From positions 1 to 64,000 of the forward strand of contig CBDCLY010000011.1 of the NCBI GenBank assembly GCA_965218715.1: 64,000 bases of DNA. The letters are read 5' to 3'. This stretch comes from CBDCLY01 sp965218715. Its GTDB lineage: Bacteria; Bacteroidota; Bacteroidia; Flavobacteriales_E; Vicingaceae. Under the pieces are notes generated by a model that worked only from the letters and a program-made list of their open reading frames with translations, made no database searches and had not been told where the DNA came from. Below are positions 47,554 to 56,216 of the stretch, piece after piece (the first letter of the stretch is position 1; each line of letters starts with the position of its first letter). Both the position numbers and the translations under genes were made by a program.

Positions 47554-47581
47554 CAAGATTAGGGACGCAATATTAGCCAAA
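47554..47581 (-). promoter_or_regulatory. candidate promoter of tRNA-Asn
   Basis: On the minus strand TTTG (47578-47581), 16-base spacer and TAATCTTG (47554-47561), close to the consensus and about 14 bases before the mature tRNA 5' end. Confidence 0.4.
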
Positions 47582-47597
47582 TTTTTGATTTTAACAA

Positions 47598-47605
47598 TAC
47601 CTTTG
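47598..47605 (+). promoter_or_regulatory. candidate -7 box of the first PfkB kinase
   Basis: TACCTTTG, an exact TAnnTTTG match, about 105 bases before the ATG at 47710. The leader would be unusually long for this genome. Confidence 0.35.
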
Positions 47606-47709
47606 CAAAAATTAAATGAATTGAAAACCTACTTCTTTAAGGGTGGGTTTATTAAATAAATTTAAAACAAAACAGTACTCGAAACTTCCCTCAAAAATTA
47701 TTGAAAACA

Positions 47710-48711
47710 ATGAGTAAAAAGTATAATGTATACGGCATCGGAAATGCCCTAGTGGATATTGTCACTGAAGTAGATGATCAATTCTTAGCAGACCATAATA
47801 TTGAAAAAGGCTTAATGACTTTAGTAGACGAGCAAAGTCAGACTAAAATTTCTAAAGCCATTAATATGAATAATAGTAATAAACAATGTGGTGGATCTGT
47901 AGCCAATTCTGTTATAGCTGTTGCGCAATTTGGAGGCAGCTCTTACTATTCTTGTAAGGTAGCCAATGATGATTTGGGGAAATTTTATCGTGATGATTTA
48001 AAAGAAAACAGAGTAGAAACTAACCTCGATGAGCATGAACTTGAAGATGGGATTACCGGTAAGTGTTTGGTAATGACCACGGCCGATGCATCAAGAACAA
48101 TGAATACTTATTTGGGGATTACTTCTGATTACTCAAGAGCCCAAATTACAGAACATGCATTAAAAGATAGTGAATACCTCTACATTGAGGGCTATTTAGT
48201 GACTTCTGAAAATGGACAAGATGCAATGAAATTTGCCAAGCAAATGGCAGAAGAGAATGGTGTAAAAGTCGCATTAACTTTTTCAGACCCTTCTATGGTT
48301 AAATACTTTAAAGAACCGATGCAATCTGTAGTGGGTGCAAGTGTGGATTTGCTCTTCTGCAATGAAGAGGAAGCAATGCTCTACACAGGAAAAGACACTC
48401 TTTTGGAAGCCAGAGAAGAACTGAAAAAGGATGCTAAGAAATTTGTAATCACACAGGGTGCGAATGGTGCCATGATTTACGACGGAGATACTTTTGTAGA
48501 CATTGAGCCTTATAAAGTTCAAGCCATTGACACGAATGGAGCAGGAGACCTTTTTGCAGGTGCTTTCTTGGCAGGAATTACCAATGGAAGAAGTTTTGCA
48601 GATGCTGGGAAGTTGGCTTCTTTAGCCTCTTCAAAGGTGGTGACTCAATTTGGCCCTAGGTTAGCATGGCCACAAGCCAAAGACATACTTCATGAATTAC
48701 AAAACAATTAA
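47710..48711 (+). CDS. PfkB-family (adenosine kinase-like) sugar/nucleoside kinase
   Basis: A 333-residue ribokinase-fold kinase, started at the ATG of MSKKYNVYGIGNALVDIV rather than the TTG nine bases earlier. CGGSVANSVIAVAQFGG is the first PfkB signature. DTNGAGDLFAGAFLAG near residue 275 is the second, with the catalytic Asp. The length and N-terminus resemble bacterial adenosine kinase-like proteins. The substrate is not certain. A perfect terminator follows. Confidence 0.88.
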   Translation: MSKKYNVYGIGNALVDIVTEVDDQFLADHNIEKGLMTLVDEQSQTKISKAINMNNSNKQCGGSVANSVIAVAQFGGSSYYSCKVANDDLGKFYRDDLKENRVETNLDEHELEDGITGKCLVMTTADASRTMNTYLGITSDYSRAQITEHALKDSEYLYIEGYLVTSENGQDAMKFAKQMAEENGVKVALTFSDPSMVKYFKEPMQSVVGASVDLLFCNEEEAMLYTGKDTLLEAREELKKDAKKFVITQGANGAMIYDGDTFVDIEPYKVQAIDTNGAGDLFAGAFLAGITNGRSFADAGKLASLASSKVVTQFGPRLAWPQAKDILHELQNN

Positions 48712-48715
48712 CAAT

Positions 48716-48747
48716 AAAAGGCATCCCCTATGGGATGCCTTTTATTA
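48716..48747 (+). terminator. intrinsic terminator after the first kinase
   Basis: AAAAGGCATCCC-CTAT-GGGATGCCTTTT, a 12-bp stem with a T-tract. It separates the two kinase genes and sits over an upstream in-frame ATG (48735) of the second, so that ATG is not the start. Confidence 0.85.
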
Positions 48748-48764
48748 ATATTAAAATATTAGCC

Positions 48765-49694
48765 ATGAGCCTACTCATCGTTGGAACCGTAGCCTATGAC
48801 ACCATAGAAACTCCCTTTGGTAAAACCAATAAAATTCTTGGAGGCTCTGCTTCTTACGTAAGCTTAGCGGCAAGTAGTATTGTTCAGAACGCCAACATCA
48901 TATCTGTGGTGGGGGGAGATTTTCCTAAGGAAAACATTCACTTATTGCAAGGTCATGGAATAAATACCCAAGGAATCCAAGTTAAACTGGGAGAAAAGAC
49001 CTTCTTTTGGTCTGGAAAGTACCATTACGACATGAATACAAGAGACTCTGTTGACACTCAACTGAATGTCTTGGAAAACTTTGATCCTATCATTCCAAAT
49101 TCCTATCAGGATTGTGAGTTTCTAATGTTGGGCAACCTTCCTCCTGCCTTACAAAGAAAAGTAATTGAACGACTGTATCACAGGCCCAAACTTATTGTAA
49201 TGGATACCTTCAACCTCTGGATTGAAACCATGAGAGAGGAAATGAATGAAACTTTACAACTTGTTGATGTGCTCTCCATCAATGACGAGGAAGCTCGGCT
49301 GCTCTCAGGAGAATATTCTTTGGTAAAGGCCGCTCAAAAAATATTGAAAATGGGGCCTAATTACCTCATCATCAAAAAAGGGGAACACGGTGCACTTCTT
49401 TTCCATGAAGATGAAGTTTTCTTTGCCCCTGCTCTTCCTTTAGAAAATGTATTTGATCCAACTGGTGCTGGAGATACTTTTGCTGGCGGATTTATCGGTC
49501 ATTTGGCTAGAACCAAAGACATCTCGTTTGAAAACATGAAAAGAGCTTTAATCCAGGGTTCTGTTTTAGCTTCCTTTGCAGTAGAGAAATTTGGAACAGA
49601 AAGTTTGGTGGATTTAAGCGATGAAAAAATTGATACTCGCTTGCAACAATTTGTCGACCTCGTGCAATTCGACATTGTATTGGAAAACGCATAA
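48765..49694 (+). CDS. PfkB-family sugar kinase
   Basis: A 309-residue kinase starting MSLLIVGTVAYDTIETPFG, a form common to a Bacteroidota ribokinase-like subgroup. GGSASYVSLAAS binds the sugar. DPTGAGDTFAGGFIGHLA contains the catalytic Asp and the ATP-binding loop. It is a second PfkB gene beside the adenosine kinase-like one, but only distantly similar to it, so this is not a recent duplication. The substrate is unknown. A strong terminator follows. Confidence 0.88.
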   Translation: MSLLIVGTVAYDTIETPFGKTNKILGGSASYVSLAASSIVQNANIISVVGGDFPKENIHLLQGHGINTQGIQVKLGEKTFFWSGKYHYDMNTRDSVDTQLNVLENFDPIIPNSYQDCEFLMLGNLPPALQRKVIERLYHRPKLIVMDTFNLWIETMREEMNETLQLVDVLSINDEEARLLSGEYSLVKAAQKILKMGPNYLIIKKGEHGALLFHEDEVFFAPALPLENVFDPTGAGDTFAGGFIGHLARTKDISFENMKRALIQGSVLASFAVEKFGTESLVDLSDEKIDTRLQQFVDLVQFDIVLENA

Positions 49695-49716
49695 TTCCCA
49701 TTAAGACATAAAAAAA

Positions 49717-49744
49717 GGGGGCTGAAATTCAGCCCCCTTTTTTG
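49717..49744. terminator. bidirectional intrinsic terminator
   Basis: GGGGGCTGAA / TTCAGCCCCC stem with an A-tract before and a T-tract after. It lies between the convergent PfkB kinase and DUF4399 genes. Confidence 0.9.
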
Positions 49745-49756
49745 TTTTCTCTTGTC

Positions 49757-50284
49757 TTATTCTACCACTACGGTAATGCTAGCACTCATTTGCTCGCCAT
49801 AACTTTGGTGATAACCATCTGCAAACTGCAAGGTTAATGTATGCTCTCCAGCAGGCAATTCAAGGCTTGTTTCCAATTGCCCTTTACCAAAATGAATATT
49901 AGTTTCATCAGCAGGAACAACTGCTCCTCGCTCTATCGCTCCACCATTAATTATGATGTGGTGATGCCCCATTCCCTCATTCAACTCTCCAGCTGGCTCT
50001 ACTTCCATCCCTTCTAAACCGAATGCAACGTTTAAAGGAGAACTCACTGTTTGTCCGTCTTCTAAATTGGCAAAAAAGACTTTAGCGCCCTCAGGAACAG
50101 TTAATTGTTCTGCTGTAGCAGCAGCTTCTTCCATTGCCGCATGATCATGATCTGCATGTTCGTCATGCTCTTCATGCATTTCTGTTTCTGCTTCATGGCT
50201 ATCTGTTTGCTCCGCAGAACCTCCACAGGCAACTAATAAATAAGTAGCCATAAGGCCAAAAGCAATTGTAAATCTCTTTTTCAT
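49757..50284 (-). CDS. DUF4399-type lipoprotein with a histidine-rich linker
   Basis: A 175-residue lipoprotein starting MKKRFTIAFGLMATYLLVACGG, with the lipid Cys near residue 19. A His/Glu/Asp-rich linker follows (HEEHDEHADHDHAAMEE). The C-terminal DUF4399 domain shows AKVFFANLEDGQTVSSPLNV, GHHHIIINGG and HTLTLQFADGYHQSYG. The His-rich stretches suggest metal binding, but no function is established. It starts 10 bases after the biotin-carrier gene. Confidence 0.8.
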   Translation of the reverse strand: MKKRFTIAFGLMATYLLVACGGSAEQTDSHEAETEMHEEHDEHADHDHAAMEEAAATAEQLTVPEGAKVFFANLEDGQTVSSPLNVAFGLEGMEVEPAGELNEGMGHHHIIINGGAIERGAVVPADETNIHFGKGQLETSLELPAGEHTLTLQFADGYHQSYGEQMSASITVVVE

Positions 50285-50294
50285 GTTCTTGTTT

Positions 50295-50807
50295 TTATGA
50301 TTCAAATTCAATTAATAATTCATTCTTTTCTACTGCTTGTCCCTTTTCAACTCCAATGGATTTCACCACCACATCAGCTGGCGACTTCAACACATTTTCC
50401 ATCTTCATGGCCTCTAAAACAATCAAGGGTTCATCTTTGGCAATTGCTTGTCCAACACTTACAGGAATTTCTAAGACCAATCCTGGCATTGGAGCATTCA
50501 ACTGACTAAAACCTTGGTCTTCTGCAGCGTTCATGCCTAATTTATCTAACAAAATGTCAAATCGGTCTTCAAGCTGCAAAGAAATTTCTTTTCCATTTAC
50601 CCTCAAGCTCATTTCTTTGCTTGCATCATTGCTAGATAAAAGCTCTACTCGAAATGACTTGCCTTTATGCAATACATGATAATGCTGATTGCCTAAATCA
50701 GCAATGTCCAAAGCTTTTGTTTCTCCATCCAATAAAAAAGAAGCTGAACCTTGGCTTTCTACATCCCAAGATTTTTCTTCATTCAGGTTTACCTTATACT
50801 GCGTCAT
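50295..50807 (-). CDS. biotin carboxyl-carrier protein of an acyl-CoA carboxylase
   Basis: A 170-residue protein. The N-terminal half is a small beta-rich extension. The C-terminal 75 residues are a biotinyl domain with the biotin lysine in VLEAMKMENVL and a preceding PMPGLVLEI. It is the carrier half of a propionyl- or acetyl-CoA carboxylase. The carboxylase subunits are not beside it, so it would pair with proteins encoded elsewhere. Confidence 0.9.
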   Translation of the reverse strand: MTQYKVNLNEEKSWDVESQGSASFLLDGETKALDIADLGNQHYHVLHKGKSFRVELLSSNDASKEMSLRVNGKEISLQLEDRFDILLDKLGMNAAEDQGFSQLNAPMPGLVLEIPVSVGQAIAKDEPLIVLEAMKMENVLKSPADVVVKSIGVEKGQAVEKNELLIEFES

Positions 50808-50811
50808 TCGA

Positions 50812-50843
50812 CAAATATAACCTTATCACTATTGCAGTGCAAA
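50812..50843 (-). promoter_or_regulatory. candidate promoter, almost leaderless
   Basis: TTTG (50840-50843), a 20-base spacer and TATATTTG (50812-50819) on the minus strand. The box ends four bases before the ATG of the biotin-carrier gene. Confidence 0.45.
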
Positions 50844-50899
50844 CCACCATCTTGTTAATCTTGGCTAGAAACCCGAAGTTTGAGTAGAATTTTATTCCT

Positions 50900-53494
50900 G
50901 TGCAAAAAGTCCCCTTTTTTAGTCTTTTCCTTTCCCTAATTCTGCTCTTTTCATGCAGCGTTCCCGCACCAATTATTGAAGCGGAAGAGTTTGTGCATCT
51001 AGACACCATCAGCATAAAAGCCTATAGCGATTTAGACATTTACAGAACTAGTAAAGAAAAAAAATTCGACCTCATTCATACCAAATTAGAGGTTGCTTTT
51101 GATTGGGATAGTTGCCATCTTCTAGGGGAAGCTTATCTGCACATGAGTCCATTGTTTTATCAACAAGACAGCATTCACTTAGATGCAAAAGGTTTTCTCA
51201 TCCATGAAGTTAGCAGGGTGGATGATTTGGGAATAAAATCTCCTTTAAACTATAGCTACCAGAACAATAAGTTAAACATTGCCACTAATCAGTCTCTTCA
51301 AAAAGAGGACAGCATTTGGGTTTACATCAATTACACTGCAAGGCCCAATTTATTGGAAGAAGGTGGAAGTCTTGCCATCAAAGGTGATAAGGGTTTATAT
51401 TTTATCAACCCTCAAGGAAAGGAGGCCAATAAACCCAAGCAAATTTGGACGCAAGGAGAAACCGAAGCCAGCTCTTGTTGGTTCCCCACTTTTGATCAGA
51501 CCAATGTAAAAACAAGTCAGGAAATCTACATAACGGTCGATAGCGTTTATCAAACTTTATCCAATGGAGAATTGCTATTTCAAATTGATAATGGAGATGG
51601 AACCAGAACGGATTATTGGAAACAAAAGGCGCCGCATTCGCCCTATTTATTCATGATGGCCATTGGAGAATACGCCATCGTAAAAGATAGCTGGAGAGAC
51701 ATACCGGTGCATTATTGGGTTGAAAAGGAGTTTGAAGACCAAGCGAGATCCATCTTCCCCAATACCCCCCAAATGCTAGAATTCTTTTCCAAGCTTTTAG
51801 ACTACCCTTATCCATGGGAAAAGTTTCACCAAGTGGTTGTTCGAGATTATGTTTCTGGAGCAATGGAAAATACTTCTGCTGTAATTTATGGTGAATTCAT
51901 GCAAGGCGATGCTTCTTATTTAATTGATGACAATGGAGAAGATGTAGTAGCACATGAGCTGATGCACCATTGGTTTGGAGATTTAGTTACTTGCGAATCT
52001 TGGAGCAACTTAGCATTGAATGAAGCCTTTGCTACCTATGGAGAATTTCTGTGGTTTGAACATTTTTATGGAAAGGATGAAGCGGCTTATCATCGTTTGA
52101 TTGATGAAAGGGTATACCGACAAGAAGCAAGGTTGAACAGAAAATCGCTTTATCGACCGCATTATTTGAGTCAGGAAGATGTGTTTGATGCCCATTCTTA
52201 TCAAAAAGGTGGATTGGTTCTGCACATGTTAAGGCATGAACTAGGAGATGAGGCTTTCTTTAGTTCTTTGACTCATTACCTAAAGGAACATGCTTATCAG
52301 AATACCGAATACCACGATTTACGCCAAGCAATGGAGAAAGTGAGTGGCAGAGATTTGCAGGTGTTTTTCAAACAATGGTTTGAACAAGCAGGCCACCCAG
52401 AAATTAAAGTAGAATCGAGTTTTGATGAAGCAGAACAAGTCTTGAAAGTATATTTTAATCAAAGTCAAAGTGGTAGAAATTTACCCGAAACTTTTGTTCT
52501 CAATACCAGCTTAAAGATCATTCATCAAAACGAAAAAATTGAAATTGTTCCCATTCAGATTAGGCATAGAAATGACTCTGTTATTCTCCCCTTGAAAACG
52601 GCGCCGATTTTAGTGAAACTGGACGCCGAAAATCAATTATTGGCGGCAATTGATCAGGACATTCCGTTAGAATCTATGGGATATCTGTATCAAAGTGATG
52701 CTCCCTTTTTAGATCGTTATTCTGCAATAGATTATGTGAAACATCGTGGAGACTCTATTGCCTTAAAGCTGCTTTCAGATGCGCTAAACGACAAGCATTA
52801 TAGCATAAGGGCTTTAGCAGTTAACAACAGCAAGCGCTTATTTTTTAGTGACAAAAAAACCAAAAGAAAGATCTTGGAATTAGCACAGGCTGATCCAAAA
52901 TCTTCGGTGCGGGCTGCTGCAATTTCAGCAATTGCAGAACATGATTCTACTTTGTTGGCTAAAGATTGGTTGAGCATTTCCTTAAAGGATTCTTCTTATT
53001 TGGTGGTAGCAGAGGCATTAAGAGCAATTAATAAGGTTGACAATCCTGCTGCTTTGGATCATTGCAAAAAATTAGAAGCGAGCAAAAGTGAAGATGTATT
53101 GATCAGCATTGCAGAGATTTATGGATTAGAAAGCGATCCTAAGTATGCAGACTTTTTCCAAAATAAACTTGGCAATAGCAGTCAATATCCCAAATACGAC
53201 CTCTTGAATAGCTATGGTGATTTTCTAATGAGCCAAGAAAAAGAACAGCAAAAAGCAGCCATCCCATTCATTACCGAATCCATAATTGATGAAGAAGAAT
53301 GGTGGGTTCGGATGTCTGGTATTTATCTGTTGAGTGATATTCAAGAGCTTTGGATGGAAGGCTCGGTCCAGAATACCACAGAAGAAAGCGCTCCTATTTC
53401 ATGGCCCGATGAAATTCAAAATGCCTTTAAACAGCTGAGGTCAAAAGAGGAGAATAAGAATCTAATTCAATTGTTGGATGAGCTAATTGAATAG
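50900..53494 (+). CDS. M1-family aminopeptidase with C-terminal HEAT-like repeats
   Basis: An 864-residue exported enzyme. The GTG at 50900 begins a lipoprotein-type signal (LSLILLFSCSVP). The exopeptidase motif GAMENTS is near residue 320. HELMHHWFGDLVT near 351 with the second Glu in ALNEAFATYGEF completes the HEXXH-x18-E zinc site. Residues about 600-850 contain alpha-helical repeats of HEAT type (SSVRAAAISAIAEHD, SYLVVAEALRAINKV). It removes N-terminal residues from peptides in the periplasm. The end overlaps rnhA on the other strand by 12 bases. Confidence 0.92.
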   Translation: MQKVPFFSLFLSLILLFSCSVPAPIIEAEEFVHLDTISIKAYSDLDIYRTSKEKKFDLIHTKLEVAFDWDSCHLLGEAYLHMSPLFYQQDSIHLDAKGFLIHEVSRVDDLGIKSPLNYSYQNNKLNIATNQSLQKEDSIWVYINYTARPNLLEEGGSLAIKGDKGLYFINPQGKEANKPKQIWTQGETEASSCWFPTFDQTNVKTSQEIYITVDSVYQTLSNGELLFQIDNGDGTRTDYWKQKAPHSPYLFMMAIGEYAIVKDSWRDIPVHYWVEKEFEDQARSIFPNTPQMLEFFSKLLDYPYPWEKFHQVVVRDYVSGAMENTSAVIYGEFMQGDASYLIDDNGEDVVAHELMHHWFGDLVTCESWSNLALNEAFATYGEFLWFEHFYGKDEAAYHRLIDERVYRQEARLNRKSLYRPHYLSQEDVFDAHSYQKGGLVLHMLRHELGDEAFFSSLTHYLKEHAYQNTEYHDLRQAMEKVSGRDLQVFFKQWFEQAGHPEIKVESSFDEAEQVLKVYFNQSQSGRNLPETFVLNTSLKIIHQNEKIEIVPIQIRHRNDSVILPLKTAPILVKLDAENQLLAAIDQDIPLESMGYLYQSDAPFLDRYSAIDYVKHRGDSIALKLLSDALNDKHYSIRALAVNNSKRLFFSDKKTKRKILELAQADPKSSVRAAAISAIAEHDSTLLAKDWLSISLKDSSYLVVAEALRAINKVDNPAALDHCKKLEASKSEDVLISIAEIYGLESDPKYADFFQNKLGNSSQYPKYDLLNSYGDFLMSQEKEQQKAAIPFITESIIDEEEWWVRMSGIYLLSDIQELWMEGSVQNTTEESAPISWPDEIQNAFKQLRSKEENKNLIQLLDELIE

Positions 53495-53962
53495 GCCTGG
53501 CTCTACTTGGCTATCTTCATAACCTTGGTCTTTCATCAGGTTTTCGCCTTTTGCGGTGGCAACAGCCAATTGATCACAACGTTCATTCATGGCATGACCA
53601 GCATGGCCTTTTACCCAAATCATTTCCACTTTGTGTTTTCTATAAACCTTGAGAAAGCGTTTCCATAAATCGGGATTTTTTTTCTTTAGAAAGCCCTTTT
53701 TCTCCCAATTAAAAACCCAGCCTTTTTTTACTGCATCAATAACGTATTTTGAATCTGAGTACACTTCAACAGTTTCATTTTCTTGTTTGATTTGTGATAA
53801 AGCTTCTATCACGGCAAGTAATTCCATGCGATTGTTGGTAGTCAATTGAAAACCTTGACAAATTTCTTTGCGATGCTTTCCAGAGACCAAAATTGCTGCA
53901 AAAGCTCCAGGCCCTGGGTTGCCCAAAGCAGAGCCATCAGTATATATCTCAATTTTATTCAT
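53483..53962 (-). CDS. rnhA: ribonuclease HI
   Basis: A 159-residue RNase HI, cutting RNA in RNA-DNA hybrids. The four acidic catalytic residues are present: YTDGSALGNPG (Asp 9), NNRMELLAVIEAL (Glu), VYSDSKYVIDAV (Asp) and NERCDQLA (Asp). The basic handle is recognisable as GWVFNWEKKGFLKKKN. Length is normal for the family. It converges on the M1 gene with an overlap of 12 bases. Confidence 0.96.
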   Translation of the reverse strand: MNKIEIYTDGSALGNPGPGAFAAILVSGKHRKEICQGFQLTTNNRMELLAVIEALSQIKQENETVEVYSDSKYVIDAVKKGWVFNWEKKGFLKKKNPDLWKRFLKVYRKHKVEMIWVKGHAGHAMNERCDQLAVATAKGENLMKDQGYEDSQVEPGLFN

Positions 53963-54014
53963 CTAGAAAAGCGAATGTAAATAAGTTTGACTGAGCTTAG
54001 GAATAATTTGTCAG

Positions 54015-54022
54015 TAATTTTG
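54015..54022 (+). promoter_or_regulatory. candidate -7 box, almost leaderless
   Basis: TAATTTTG ends four bases before the ATG of lipB. A TTTG occurs 25 bases upstream, too far for a good -33 box. Confidence 0.35.
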
Positions 54023-54026
54023 AAGC

Positions 54027-54686
54027 ATGTTCCCTTTTGACCTCATCCTTATGAATCAAACGCATTATAAAGATGCTTTGCTTTTTCAAGAAGGTCTTTT
54101 TCAGGCGCAATTGAACAAGAAAGCTGCTGGGAATAAAACCTCGAATAGCCTAATCGTTTTAGAACATCACCCAGTTTACACTTTGGGGAAGTCGGGGAAA
54201 GTTGAAAACTTAATTGTTCCCATCGAAAAAACAGGGGCAAACTTTTTTCAAACCACAAGAGGCGGAGACATTACTTATCATGGGCCTGGGCAATTGACGA
54301 TATACCCCATTTTTGATCTAGAATCGTTTGACATTGGAGTAAAAGCCTATGTTGATCTTTTGGAAAAAACCATTATTCAATACTTAGGTAAAAAGGGAAT
54401 TTTGGGGCAACAAAGCAAGGAGGAAAGTGGAGTTTGGATCGACTTGAACAGCAATGATCCGCGGAAAATCTGTGCTATCGGAATTAAAGTAAGTCGGGGC
54501 ATTACCATGCATGGTTTGGCCTTCAATGTGAATACCGATTTGTCTTATTTCGAAAACATCATTCCCTGTGGTATTGAAGATAAAACTGTGACAAGTTTAG
54601 CAAAAGAGCTTGGACATGACCTTGACCTTAATCTAGTGATTGAAGAATTAACTTTGGTATTTCAGGAGGTGTTTTCCAGTCTTTAA
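54027..54686 (+). CDS. lipB: octanoyl-ACP:protein octanoyltransferase
   Basis: A 219-residue enzyme that transfers octanoate from acyl carrier protein to the lipoyl domains of dehydrogenase E2 subunits and GcvH. Signature RGGDITYHGPGQLTIYP near residue 75, KICAIGIKVSRGITMHGLA with the catalytic Lys, and NIIPCGIEDKTVTSL with the catalytic Cys are all there. It converges on lipA, with interlocked stops at TTAA (54683-54686), so the two enzymes of the pathway are tail to tail. Confidence 0.96.
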   Translation: MFPFDLILMNQTHYKDALLFQEGLFQAQLNKKAAGNKTSNSLIVLEHHPVYTLGKSGKVENLIVPIEKTGANFFQTTRGGDITYHGPGQLTIYPIFDLESFDIGVKAYVDLLEKTIIQYLGKKGILGQQSKEESGVWIDLNSNDPRKICAIGIKVSRGITMHGLAFNVNTDLSYFENIIPCGIEDKTVTSLAKELGHDLDLNLVIEELTLVFQEVFSSL

Positions 54687-55561
54687 ACGTGGCGCTCTGC
54701 ATGATAAGATGACCTAACCAATGGTCCGCTTTCTACATGCATGAATCCCATTTCCATCCCAATTTTTGCATAACGTTTGAATTGATCTGGATGAACAAAC
54801 TCTGCAACAGGCAAATGCTTTTTAGTTGGCTGCATGTATTGTCCGATAGTGACAATGTCTACCTCAACATTTTTTAAGTCTCTTAAAGTAGAAAGCAATT
54901 CCTCTTCACTTTCTCCTAAACCCAGCATGATGCCCGATTTGGTTTTATTGATGCCGCCTCTTTTTAATCTCAATAACAATTCTAAACTTCTATCGTATCG
55001 AGCCTGAACCCTCACTTTTCTGGTAATTCTTCTAACGGTTTCTATGTTGTGAGAAACAATTTCTGGCTTAACTTCTAATATGGGCTTTAGGTTTTCCCAC
55101 TCGCCTTTAAAGTCTGGAATAAGTGTTTCTATCGTCAATCCTTCATTGTGTCTTCTTGCCAATTCAACAGTTTTCTTCCAAGCCTGAGCGCCTCCATCTG
55201 CAAGGTCGTCTCTATCAACTGAGGTAATCACAGCATGTTTTAATCCCATTTTTTGAATGGATTTTGCCACTTTCAAGGCTTCAAAAGGGTCAATTTCTTC
55301 AGGCTTTCCTGTATCAACATTACAAAATTGGCAAGACCGTGTACAGGTATTTCCAAGGATCATAAATGTTGCGGTGCCTGCGCTCCAGCATTCTGCCTGA
55401 TTTGGGCATTTCCCTGACTCACAAATGGTATGAAGGCCGTTTTCATGCACCGTCTTCTTGGTTTCAAGGTAGGCCTTACCTGAAGAAATTCTTGTTTTTA
55501 GCCAATGAGGCTTGCGAATGCTCACCTTTTGGTCTTCCTTATTTTTAAATAGATTCGGCAA
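54683..55561 (-). CDS. lipA: lipoyl synthase
   Basis: A 292-residue radical-SAM enzyme inserting two sulfurs into octanoyl groups. CESGKCPNQAECW binds the auxiliary iron-sulfur cluster and CTRSCQFC near residue 75 binds the SAM cluster. The start is a TTG at 55561; no ATG lies before the conserved KPHWLKTRI. The C-terminal Ser of the auxiliary cluster is present in VESGPLVRSSYHA. It works with LipB on OdhB, encoded earlier in the window. Confidence 0.96.
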   Translation of the reverse strand: MPNLFKNKEDQKVSIRKPHWLKTRISSGKAYLETKKTVHENGLHTICESGKCPNQAECWSAGTATFMILGNTCTRSCQFCNVDTGKPEEIDPFEALKVAKSIQKMGLKHAVITSVDRDDLADGGAQAWKKTVELARRHNEGLTIETLIPDFKGEWENLKPILEVKPEIVSHNIETVRRITRKVRVQARYDRSLELLLRLKRGGINKTKSGIMLGLGESEEELLSTLRDLKNVEVDIVTIGQYMQPTKKHLPVAEFVHPDQFKRYAKIGMEMGFMHVESGPLVRSSYHAERHV

Positions 55562-55574
55562 TTCCCTCTTTTTT

Positions 55575-56141
55575 TTACATGCCCAAATTACTTCTGAAAA
55601 GTTTCACAGCAATCGCCAATAAAACAATTCCGAAAACCTTTCTTAGAATGGCGATTCCACCCGGGCCAAGAATTCTTTCTACCCAAACAGACGACTTTAA
55701 AACCAAGTAAACCACCAATATGTTCGCGATAATCGCCACAATGATGTTCTGCACTTCAAACTCTGCCCTTAAAGACAATAATGAAGTTAAAGTTCCAGCA
55801 CCTGCAATTAATGGAAATGCAATGGGTACAATAGAAGCTGTTTCAGGAATTTCATCTCGATAAAGTTTGATGCCTAAAATCATTTCTATGGCCATAAAAA
55901 ACAAAATAAAAGATCCTGCAATGGCAAAAGAACTCACATCAATTCCTATTAAGTTGAGGATGGATTCTCCAACAAATAAAAAGATGATCAATAAACACAT
56001 GGCAACTATACTAGCTTTGCCAGATTTAATGTGTCCAACTTTTTGTCGGAGGTCAATAATAATAGGCACTGAGCCTACAATATCGATTACAGCAAAGAGC
56101 ACCATCCCGGCTGTAAATATTTCTCTAAAATTAAATTGCAT
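55575..56141 (-). CDS. MarC-family membrane protein
   Basis: A 188-residue protein with six hydrophobic segments. The pattern FAVIDIVGSVPIIIDL near the N-terminus and IAFPLIAGAGTLTSLLSL fit the MarC/UPF0056 family. The function of these small transporters is not settled. It ends 14 bases before lipA on the same strand, so co-transcription is likely. Confidence 0.85.
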   Translation of the reverse strand: MQFNFREIFTAGMVLFAVIDIVGSVPIIIDLRQKVGHIKSGKASIVAMCLLIIFLFVGESILNLIGIDVSSFAIAGSFILFFMAIEMILGIKLYRDEIPETASIVPIAFPLIAGAGTLTSLLSLRAEFEVQNIIVAIIANILVVYLVLKSSVWVERILGPGGIAILRKVFGIVLLAIAVKLFRSNLGM

Positions 56142-56216
56142 CGCGATAAATTTTTAAAAATGCGGCGCAAAATTAGACAGAAATAAACTCTTGATTTTCT
56201 TTTTATGAAAAAATAT

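Noticed and set aside
47710..49694. Recent tandem duplication of PfkB kinases
   Set aside because: The two proteins share only family motifs, are divided by a strong terminator, and differ in length and N-terminus.
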